This document shows positions 46,589 to 53,641 of a stretch of 64,000 nucleotides of DNA, one piece after another. The DNA comes from Dyadobacter sp. CY323 (GTDB lineage Bacteria > Bacteroidota > Bacteroidia > Cytophagales > Spirosomataceae), in assembly GCF_021390245.1 (NCBI RefSeq), contig NZ_JAJUXH010000007.1, forward strand, positions 62,001-126,000, in the 5' to 3' direction. Under the pieces are notes generated by a model. That model saw only the letters and a program-made list of their open reading frames with translations. It searched no databases and was not told the origin of the DNA. Each line of letters begins with the position of its first letter. Position 1 is the stretch's first letter. The translations under genes and the position numbers were made by a program.

Positions 46589-47631
46589 ACCAAGCGTTGA
46601 ATTACAAAAACGGGATGTCATTGGGTTGGCGTCTCTGTTTTATTTTAAGCCTCTTCGCAACCATTCCCAGACTCATCTTCGTCTGGCCGTCATTATTTAG
46701 CAGTGATAACTTTGGCTCGGGCCTGCTGGATATCTGCATCCAGTTCATTATCAGTTTTGAATTTGCCTGGATATTCGTCTACATCTGTCTGCATTATACT
46801 TACCAGATGCCCAGCTGGTTCAACCGGCAAAATCCCTGGGTGCAGGCTTTGCTTCTCATATTACTTTTCCTTTCCATTAATGAAATTCTTTTCCAACTAA
46901 AGATCGCACTGGATGCGAACCACTCGGATATGCTGATTTTCAGGGTGGTTTACTATCTCTATCACCTTCTGCTTTTGCTGGCGATCGTCGGCTTCCGGAA
47001 TTTTTTGCTTACCACACAGGAGAACCACAAAATCGGACTGGAAAATGAGCAGCTCAAACGAGAACAGTTAAAGGCACAGCTCGAAGCATTGCGAAATCAG
47101 CTGAACCCGCATTTTCTTTTTAATGCACTGAATATTCTGAATATCTCCATTGCCACAAACCCGCAACTCGCCCAGAACATCGTGCTAGACTTATCGGATA
47201 TTCTGCGGTATAACCTGAAAGTTCAAAATCAAAGTCTGATCCTTTTAACAGACGAGCTCGCCGCAGCACGTGCATATCTTGATTTGTACAAGGCGAGATT
47301 TGGAGAAAAAATGACTTTTGAATTTGTAGACACCGAAACGACAAAACAATGGTACATCATTCCATTATCCCTGCAAATCCTCATTGAAAATGCAATAAAA
47401 CATAATGTAATGTCATCCAGTCAGGTTCTTTTCATCGAGGTTCGTCTCAATGAAAAGGAAAAGCAGGTGATTGTAATGAATACGCTAAATAAAAAAATGA
47501 ACTCCGGCGGCACCGGGATCGGGTTACAGAATCTTGATAAACGCTACAAGATCCAGACCGGCCAAAAGCCGTCACTTATCGAAGACGAACAACAATTTAC
47601 TGTAAAAGTACCCTTGATTGAAGCGCCATGA
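46585..47631 (+). CDS. LytS/YehU-type sensor histidine kinase
   Basis: This 348-residue membrane kinase has an N-terminal region with four hydrophobic helices (about 15-135), a coiled coil (IGLENEQLKREQLKAQLEAL), and the His_kinase domain with the phospho-acceptor in LRNQLNPHFLFNALN (His near 176). The ATPase part has QILIENAIKHN and GTGIGLQNLDKRY. This is the classic partner of LytTR response regulators. It overlaps both neighbours by ATGA, so all three proteins should be made together. The sensed signal is unknown; the short periplasmic loops suggest sensing within the membrane or through the GAF partner. Confidence 0.93.
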   Translation: MNQALNYKNGMSLGWRLCFILSLFATIPRLIFVWPSLFSSDNFGSGLLDICIQFIISFEFAWIFVYICLHYTYQMPSWFNRQNPWVQALLLILLFLSINEILFQLKIALDANHSDMLIFRVVYYLYHLLLLLAIVGFRNFLLTTQENHKIGLENEQLKREQLKAQLEALRNQLNPHFLFNALNILNISIATNPQLAQNIVLDLSDILRYNLKVQNQSLILLTDELAAARAYLDLYKARFGEKMTFEFVDTETTKQWYIIPLSLQILIENAIKHNVMSSSQVLFIEVRLNEKEKQVIVMNTLNKKMNSGGTGIGLQNLDKRYKIQTGQKPSLIEDEQQFTVKVPLIEAP

Positions 47632-48401
47632 CACGAATTCTGATCGTCGAAGACGAACAACCCGCAGGACAGTATCTGACACAACTTATTTTAAAAATTG
47701 ACCCGAAATCAGAAATTCTGGATGTCATTGAAAGCGTGGAAACAGCGGTAGAATGGCTCGGAAGCCACCCCGTGCCGGACCTTATTTTTCTGGATGTACA
47801 ACTCGGCGACGGTACCTGTTTTCAGATTTTTGAACAAATCTCCATCGGGTGCCCGGTTATTTTCACAACTGCTCACGACGAATATGCATTACGCGCCTTC
47901 AAGCTGAATAGCATTGATTATCTGTTGAAACCGATCCGGCAGGAGGCTTTGAAATTCAGTCTGGACAAATATTACCAGCTAAATGAAGAAAATGCGATCA
48001 GCAAAGTGAAATACCTGGAAGAGCTCATGCATACCCAGATCCTCAACCGGAGAAATCCACGCCGGAGCTTCCTGGTACCTTACCGGGACAAGCTGATCCC
48101 CTTGCGCGATACCGATTTTGCGTGGCTCACCATCCGAAATGGCGTCGTGGTTGCTACCCTGCACGATGACCGCAACTTTGTGATCGATAAATCGCTCGAA
48201 GAACTGGAAAACCAGCTGGAACCGGCCAACTTTTTCAGGGCGAACCGTCAGTTTATTATCGCCCGCCAATGCATTACCGAGATCGAACTGTATTTTAATG
48301 GCAGGCTGCTCATCAGGACATCCCCATCATCGACCAATCAGATCCTGATCAGCAAAGAACGTGTCCCGATTTTTAAAAAATGGTTTGAAGAGTTGTCGTG
48401 A
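47628..48401 (+). CDS. LytTR family response regulator
   Basis: This 257-residue transcription regulator has a receiver (about 1-120) with the acidic residues E8-D9 and phospho-acceptor D56 (LIFLDVQLGDG) and the conserved Lys in IDYLLKPI. The C-terminal LytTR DNA-binding domain (about 150-255) includes FLVPYRDKLIPLRDTDFAWL, FFRANRQFIIARQCI and SKERVPIFKKWFEELS. It is phosphorylated by the kinase encoded immediately upstream. Candidate targets are its own operon, the divergent NTF2/GMC/ThDP cluster and the downstream bestrophin pair. Confidence 0.94.
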   Translation: MTRILIVEDEQPAGQYLTQLILKIDPKSEILDVIESVETAVEWLGSHPVPDLIFLDVQLGDGTCFQIFEQISIGCPVIFTTAHDEYALRAFKLNSIDYLLKPIRQEALKFSLDKYYQLNEENAISKVKYLEELMHTQILNRRNPRRSFLVPYRDKLIPLRDTDFAWLTIRNGVVVATLHDDRNFVIDKSLEELENQLEPANFFRANRQFIIARQCITEIELYFNGRLLIRTSPSSTNQILISKERVPIFKKWFEELS

Positions 48402-48544
48402 GTCCCCGCATGTTCACCTGCATTTTTTTCTTCTTGGTTTCCCAAATTGTCAGGTTCATTTGAAATCGGTGATGATTTTGTGATTAAAAGAGAATATTAG
48501 CGTCCGAATAACACCTGCATCATATTGTTTAACATTTACCTTTC

Positions 48545-49528
48545 ATGTATACCGGTCGCGAAATAAAGCTGGGGATCGTTTTGTCCTTTGCCTGGAAAAT
48601 CATTCTGTTTTTCTTCCTCTATTCTACAATCCTCTGCTGCATAAGCTATTTTTCCGGTTTCACACTCGGGATCTCATTCGTTCCGATCGGCCTCATCGGT
48701 ACCGCCGTAGCTTTTTATGTAGGCTTTAAGAACAACTCGTCGTACGAACGTCTGTGGGAGGCGCGCCGGATCTGGGGTGCTATCGTGAATGCGAGCCGCA
48801 CCTGGGGGACATTGGCCAGTACCTATGTTAAAACGGAAGATGGCGGCTTGGCCAAAGCGCAGCTCATTCACAGGCATATCGCTTATGTAAATGCAGTCCG
48901 CATTCAACTGCGGGCGAAAAGCGTGTGGAACGATACCGATACGGTTTCGCATGCGCTGGTCCAGAAACAACACATTCCGGACGATTCGAATTTGCTGCTG
49001 CTTCTTAAAAGACTTTTACCTGAAAAGGAGGCGGATTACCTGTTTTCGAAAAAAAATCCTGCGACGCACATCATGAAGGAACAAGCCCGGCAACTGGATG
49101 AGATTTTCCGGAGAGGCGAGATCAACGAGCTGTTTTATTTTCACATGATGAACGTGATCCAGGAATTTTACAACCAGCAGGGTGCGGCCGAACGGATCAA
49201 GAATTTCCCTTTTCCCCGCCAGTATGCCTATTTCAGCAAAGTATTTGTCTGGCTTTTCATTTTGATCCTGCCGTTTGGTTTGATCAATGAGTTTGCCAAA
49301 CTCGGGCCGGGTTTTCTCTGGCTTTCAATCCCGAGTTATATGGTGATTGCGTGGGTTTTCAACACCATGGAAGTCGTGGGTGATACCAGTGAAAATCCGT
49401 TTGAAAATGCCATAAATGACATTCCGATGACAGCCATTTGCCGGACGATCGAGATAGACCTCCGCGAAATGCTGAATGAAGAATCAATCCCTGCCCCTAT
49501 CACAGCTGTCAATAATATTTTAATGTAA
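48545..49528 (+). CDS. Bestrophin family ion channel
   Basis: This 327-residue bacterial bestrophin is a pentameric channel of the inner membrane. Features include the first helices (ILFFFLYSTILCCISYFSGF), the family hallmark region FVPIGLIGTAVAFYVGFKNNSSYERLWEARRIWGAIVNASR (shown in part; about 46-85), the middle helices FVWLFILILPFGLINEF and YMVIAWVFNTMEVVGDTSENPFE (about 265-295), and ENAINDIPMTAICRTIEIDLREM near the end. Eukaryotic bestrophins carry chloride or bicarbonate; bacterial ones studied include cation channels. The start of the LCIB-type carbonic anhydrase gene lies 7 bp downstream, which favours bicarbonate here. Confidence 0.93.
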   Translation: MYTGREIKLGIVLSFAWKIILFFFLYSTILCCISYFSGFTLGISFVPIGLIGTAVAFYVGFKNNSSYERLWEARRIWGAIVNASRTWGTLASTYVKTEDGGLAKAQLIHRHIAYVNAVRIQLRAKSVWNDTDTVSHALVQKQHIPDDSNLLLLLKRLLPEKEADYLFSKKNPATHIMKEQARQLDEIFRRGEINELFYFHMMNVIQEFYNQQGAAERIKNFPFPRQYAYFSKVFVWLFILILPFGLINEFAKLGPGFLWLSIPSYMVIAWVFNTMEVVGDTSENPFENAINDIPMTAICRTIEIDLREMLNEESIPAPITAVNNILM

Positions 49529-49535
49529 CTTCTCC

Positions 49536-50255
49536 ATGTTAGAAAAGGTCCAGAAATACTTTCCGAATGCAGTTCCGTCCAGTGATTTTGTATTAAATGT
49601 GTACAAATCACTCGCACCTTACCAGCTTACGCCGGACAAGATCATGCTCGCGCATTCGATCTGCTCCGACGATGTAAACGCCATCGAATATCCCGAGGAA
49701 GGCAGGCAAATGCTCGGTCCGTTCAATATGGGCGGATTAAATGGTTACCCGTTCACGGGCCTCACCGGAATGAGCGCATTTGCACACCATGTACCCGACG
49801 ATGGGGCGGCTATGATCTTTTACGCCCCGCATATCGGGGTTAGCAACAACGGTGAGCTTGGCAAGATCATCCGGGTGGGTCAGAATGAAGAATCCAGCTG
49901 CTGCGGCGCGGCAGTACTGGCATTGAACCGTCTGAAAAACGATGAGATTGTTCCGGGAGAAAAGCCAGCGGATGACTACCAGCAGCATTGTCTGCAGGAA
50001 TTTTTATTTGAAGAAAAAGAGCGGGTACTGAACTCGGAAACGCCTATTAAGGAAGCTACGGAAGTTATTTTCGAGAACTCAGGCGAGCTGATCAGCCGTT
50101 TGATCAAAAAAACCAGTTTCACCGGAAAGTACCTTTTCGTAATAGGCGCCATCATCATCAACACCGACTGGCATTACGGATCGTTTCTCGAACTCCGCCG
50201 GTTTGAAGAGTGGGATATTACCACCGGCGAGAAAATCAGGGATTTGGTGTTTTAA
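49536..50255 (+). CDS. LCIB-type carbonic anhydrase family protein
   Basis: This 239-residue protein matches the limiting-CO2-inducible B/C (LCIB) family, known from algae as a beta-like (theta) carbonic anhydrase fold. The family pattern is clear: HSICSDDVN (about 40-48), FNMGGLNGYPFTGLTGMSAF (63-82), HHVPDDGAAMIFYAPHIGV (84-102) and GKIIRVGQNEESSCCGAAVLAL (109-130). Likely zinc ligands are C43, H99 and C123, with R113 nearby. It would interconvert CO2 and bicarbonate in the cytoplasm. It is 7 bp after the bestrophin gene, almost certainly in one operon. A short homologous C-terminal fragment lies at 53560-53631. Activity cannot be shown from sequence; some LCIB homologs are inactive. Confidence 0.88.
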   Translation: MLEKVQKYFPNAVPSSDFVLNVYKSLAPYQLTPDKIMLAHSICSDDVNAIEYPEEGRQMLGPFNMGGLNGYPFTGLTGMSAFAHHVPDDGAAMIFYAPHIGVSNNGELGKIIRVGQNEESSCCGAAVLALNRLKNDEIVPGEKPADDYQQHCLQEFLFEEKERVLNSETPIKEATEVIFENSGELISRLIKKTSFTGKYLFVIGAIIINTDWHYGSFLELRRFEEWDITTGEKIRDLVF

Positions 50256-50290
50256 AAGCTCCCTGAAACGTTTCGAGACTTTCCTCCAGT

Positions 50291-50335
50291 AAAATGGCCG
50301 TTTAAATGTACCTCGTTGGTTCATTTAAACGGCCA
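50291..50335 (-). terminator. Strong hairpin between LCIB gene and C1q-like gene
   Basis: TGGCCGTTTAAATG (50295-50308) and CATTTAAACGGCCA (50322-50335) form a perfect 14-bp stem. On the minus strand TTTTACTGG follows, fitting a terminator for the C1q-like genes; it may also protect or end the plus-strand bestrophin-LCIB transcript. Confidence 0.7.
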
Positions 50336-50360
50336 GTGAAAAGTTTATAAAAAGGTTATG

Positions 50361-51359
50361 TTAAAGCTTCATGATTAGACTCCCTGTGAAATGATTCAAT
50401 TCACGAGATGTATAAAGTTTCACATAATCGTATTGAAAGTGCAAAAACTTGACACAGATTTGGTCACCTAGCTGTAGATTTAAATCGGTGTTAATAAAAC
50501 TGGTATTTGAAAATGCCGCTCGACATTTTTTTTCTGCCATCACAGACTCATTTCCGTTTCTTTTTCTCACAAGTTGTACCACAGTATCGAAATTTTCGTC
50601 AAAATTTCGTGGCTCCCAAGACACCTGCACATCAAAATTATAAATCCCGTCGGTTGGCGCAGTGAAAGTACTATGACCAGCTTGCTCGGCATTCGTGTAG
50701 TTATTTTGTAAGTCAAAGCTCACGAAGTCAAATGGAATCTTCGTTGCAACATCCTTGGCTATTTTTTCACTTCCCTCGCCTTTTATGCCTAATGCGCTAA
50801 ATGCAATTGCTCCTTCCCATGTGGCATTACCTGCCAAATCACTTGTAAGCACTTTGCCGAAGTCAGGAGTTTGACCATTTCCCATAATTTTCATTTTTCC
50901 GGTAACAGCCATTGCAAATCCTAATTCACTCTGCGCATAAATTCCTGTTCCTGATAATGCTCCAAATCCTTTTATTGCAATTCCACTCGAAGATCCCTGA
51001 TAATTGTCAATTTGGAATGCCGGTCCATTCTTTGTGGAAACGCTTTGAAATGGCAAACTCCAAAACGCCACATTTGTCCAGGCTGGATTTTGTGAAGAAT
51101 TATTGTTAAAGTAAAATCCTTTACCACCCGGCAAGGCAGAATTTATATTGAACAAAAACAAGCCATTTGCAGGTGACGAGATCGTTAATTTATCAGTCAG
51201 GGAATTGAGAGATATCCGCGGAATTAATATGCCCCCGTTATTGCTTTGAACGTCTAATGCTGCACTGGGATGCGGGTCTAATGTATTTATTCCTGTTCCC
51301 TGTCCAAAAACCGATTGGCCTGTAATTAATAGCGCTAAAAAAAAAGTTAATTTTTTCAT
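50361..51359 (-). CDS. Secreted C1q-like protein 1
   Basis: This 332-residue exported protein has a Sec signal MKKLTFFLALLITGQSVFGQ. The N-terminal part carries the pattern GTGINTLDPHPSAALDVQSNNGGILIPRI, common at the start of Bacteroidota adhesin- and tail-fibre-like proteins. The C-terminal 130 residues look like a C1q/TNF-like jelly roll: HSTFTAPTDGIYNFDVQVSW, LQLGDQICVKF and FTGSLIMKL. The middle includes VLTSDLAGNATWEGAIAF, shared by its two neighbours. C1q-like domains usually form trimers and bind ligands at the surface. It is the last of three tandem paralogs. Confidence 0.78.
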   Translation of the reverse strand: MKKLTFFLALLITGQSVFGQGTGINTLDPHPSAALDVQSNNGGILIPRISLNSLTDKLTISSPANGLFLFNINSALPGGKGFYFNNNSSQNPAWTNVAFWSLPFQSVSTKNGPAFQIDNYQGSSSGIAIKGFGALSGTGIYAQSELGFAMAVTGKMKIMGNGQTPDFGKVLTSDLAGNATWEGAIAFSALGIKGEGSEKIAKDVATKIPFDFVSFDLQNNYTNAEQAGHSTFTAPTDGIYNFDVQVSWEPRNFDENFDTVVQLVRKRNGNESVMAEKKCRAAFSNTSFINTDLNLQLGDQICVKFLHFQYDYVKLYTSRELNHFTGSLIMKL

Positions 51360-51384
51360 AAATAAGATGATGTTGGAGTGTATG

Positions 51385-52389
51385 TTATAACTTAATTAAT
51401 AACCTGCCCGAGAAATAACTGGCAGCCTGGTCAGTATTTAGATTGAGATAATCGGGAATTCCCTGTTCACACCAGATTGAAATTTGATCGCCAGCCTCCA
51501 GTATCACCTCAGAAGACATGTAATTCGAATTCCCACCAGGAGTGTCAAACCTTGACTCATTTAAGGTAAGCCAACCTCCATTTCGTTGCCTTCTTAAAAA
51601 CAGTTCAGTGGCGTAAGTGTCCAGTACATTTATATCTTCCCATGCGATCATGGCGTCAAACCGGTAAATACCACGAGTGGGTGCTGTAAAAGTGCTATGA
51701 TTCGCTTGCTCTGAATTTGTGTAGCTTTCTTGCAGGTCATATTGCTCAGATGCGAATGGAATTTTTGTTAGGACATTTTTTGCTATCTTTTCACTTCCAG
51801 ACCCTTTCACTCCAGTCGCCTTGAATGCAATTGCCCCCTGCCAGCTCGCATTCCCATCATCATCACTTGTCAATATTCTCCCGACTGCTGGTGGTGCAAT
51901 ATCATCGCCGGTTAATTTTAAAAATCCATCCACAATCAGCGCCTTTCCGGATGAACTCTGAGCGTAGATACCGACACCTTTATTTACTCCAAAACCTTTA
52001 ATTGCAACTCCATCAGCACCAGCTGCCTGGTCTACCTCAATCTGAAAAGCGGCGCCGTCCGGTGAAGCGGCAGCATAAAAAGGTAAGTTCCAACTAGATA
52101 CACTTGTCCAGACAGGAGCCTGAGGCGTGTTGCCGTTAAAGTAGAATCCAGAACCATTCGGCAAAGTTGAATTAGTGTTATAAACCAATAGGCTGGTGGA
52201 CGGAAGGATGATCGTGCTGTTATCGCTGACCGATGTAAGAGAGACTCTTGGAATTAGCACACCTTTGTCTGAACTCTTTATTTCTAAAACCGCGCTGGCA
52301 TCAGGATTAGTTGTATTAATACCCACACCCTGTGCAGCCAGATGGCGCTGGATGATAAAAAAGATGAAAATTATAATAAGCTTTTTCAT
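51385..52389 (-). CDS. Secreted C1q-like protein 2
   Basis: This paralog of 334 residues has a Sec signal MKKLIIIFIFFIIQRHLAAQ, then GVGINTTNPDASAVLEIKSS and KGVLIPRVSLTSVSD. The middle repeat ILTSDDDGNASWQGAIAF and the C1q-like end (HSTFTAPTRGIYRFDAMIAW, LEAGDQISIW, YFSGRLLIKL) match the other two copies. The 25-bp gap to the next gene implies co-transcription. Sequence differences cluster in the exposed loops of the C-terminal domain, as expected if ligand specificity has diverged. Confidence 0.78.
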   Translation of the reverse strand: MKKLIIIFIFFIIQRHLAAQGVGINTTNPDASAVLEIKSSDKGVLIPRVSLTSVSDNSTIILPSTSLLVYNTNSTLPNGSGFYFNGNTPQAPVWTSVSSWNLPFYAAASPDGAAFQIEVDQAAGADGVAIKGFGVNKGVGIYAQSSSGKALIVDGFLKLTGDDIAPPAVGRILTSDDDGNASWQGAIAFKATGVKGSGSEKIAKNVLTKIPFASEQYDLQESYTNSEQANHSTFTAPTRGIYRFDAMIAWEDINVLDTYATELFLRRQRNGGWLTLNESRFDTPGGNSNYMSSEVILEAGDQISIWCEQGIPDYLNLNTDQAASYFSGRLLIKL

Positions 52390-52427
52390 AGTGAATACGA
52401 TTCGTTTAAACCGTCTTTAAAAATTAT

Positions 52428-53428
52428 TTACAACTTAATTACAAGTCTACCATTGAAAAACGCATCTTCGTTGCCCGTCCTGAGATTGAGATAATCATAA
52501 CCAAGCTGCTTGAAATGAACGGATATTTGATCCCCGGCTTCCAAGAGGACATCAGCTGAAATTTTCCCGGAATTACCTCCTGGCAAATGACTTTGCTGGC
52601 GAATTAGATCACCACTCGCTCCATTTCTTGTCATTACCAGGTAGATGAATGTGTGGTGATTTTCATCCGGTTCTCCATCATATTCTTTCCAGGAAACCAG
52701 GACGTTGAAATGGTAGATGCCTTTTACAGGAGCAGTAAAAGTGCTATGGTTCGCCTGAACAGCATTGTTGTAATTATTTTGCCTGTCATACTCCTCAAAA
52801 CTAAACGGAACCTTGTTTTTTTGAGCGCCAATCTTTTCGCTTCCGTTACCTACAACACCTTTCGCGTTGAATGCTATTGCTCCTTCCCAGGTTGCATTAC
52901 CTTCTGAATCACTTGTGAGAACTTTTCCTTGTAGAGTATTGGGGCCGTTATTAAATATCCGCATCTTACCATCAACAACCAACGCATTTCCTTCGGTGCT
53001 TTGAGCTTTTACTCCCACATTGTACCCTTTACCAATTCCCTTGATTGCGATTGATGTTGGGCTCCCGTCATAATTTTCGATTTGAAAAGCAGCGCCAGTT
53101 GGTGATGCAGCCGCGTAAAATGGAGTAGTCCAGCTCGATAAGCTTTTCCAGAAAGGAGATTGTTCCGAACCAGCATTAAAATAAAATCCCGTCCCATTGG
53201 GCAGCACGTTATTAGTATTAAAAACCAGCAGACTTGTCGCAGGAGATACTATTGTTGTTTTGTCGGTTATTGACGTGAGCGAAACTTTTGGTAACAAAAC
53301 ACCTTTATTAGTACTTTGAATGTCGAGCGCTGCACTTGGATCTGGTGAGGCAATATTAATCCCTACTCCCTGCCCGAACAGGTACTGATGGATTATGAAA
53401 ATCCTAGTAGCAAAATAAGCTTCTTCAT
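52428..53428 (-). CDS. Secreted C1q-like protein 3, apparent frameshift in signal peptide
   Basis: This is the third paralog, with GVGINIASPDPSAALDIQS, VLTSDSEGNATWEGAIAF and a C1q-like end (HSTFTAPVKGIYHFNVLVSW, LEAGDQISVHF, FFNGRLVIKL). The uninterrupted frame begins further upstream at 53474 and has no signal peptide. But an ATG at 53428 starts MKKLILLLGF in another frame, just as in the paralogs. One extra T in the TTTT run at 53398-53401 would fuse this to FIIHQYLFGQGVGIN, nearly matching FFIIQRHLAAQGVGIN of copy 2. So the signal peptide is broken by a one-base loss, or the base was missed in sequencing. Confidence 0.7.
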
Positions 53429-53559
53429 TAGCTGATTTACGTTTATGGTAAGCCGCAAACATAGTTTTAATCAACTGTGGGCTAACAAAACGCTTATCCT
53501 GAGGCGAGATTAACTAATCCAACGGCCTTAATACTATTGACGACCTGTCCTTAAAAGCA

Positions 53560-53631
53560 ATGCATCTCCTCCGCCGGTTCGAGGAATGGGATATCAAATC
53601 AGGCGAGAAAATCAGGGATCTGGTATTTTAA
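53560..53631 (+). pseudogene. C-terminal remnant of a second LCIB-type gene
   Basis: ATG at 53560 opens MHLLRRFEEWDIKSGEKIRDLVF and a TAA stop at 53629-53631. The full LCIB-type protein ends LELRRFEEWDITTGEKIRDLVF, so 18 of the last 20 residues are the same. At the DNA level most differences are synonymous (for example TTT/TTC, GAA/GAG, TTG/CTG, GTG/GTA), so the fragment comes from a diverged homolog that was under selection, not from a fresh copy of the neighbour. It sits immediately beyond the C1q-like triplet and 10 bp before the 3' end of the glycoside hydrolase-like gene. Confidence 0.8.
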
Positions 53632-53641
53632 AACCAATACA

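Noticed and set aside
53429-53474. N-terminal extension of the third C1q-like protein in its open frame
   Set aside because: The extension has no signal peptide and arises from reading the out-of-frame signal-peptide region; paralogs begin with MKKL in the position of ATG 53428.
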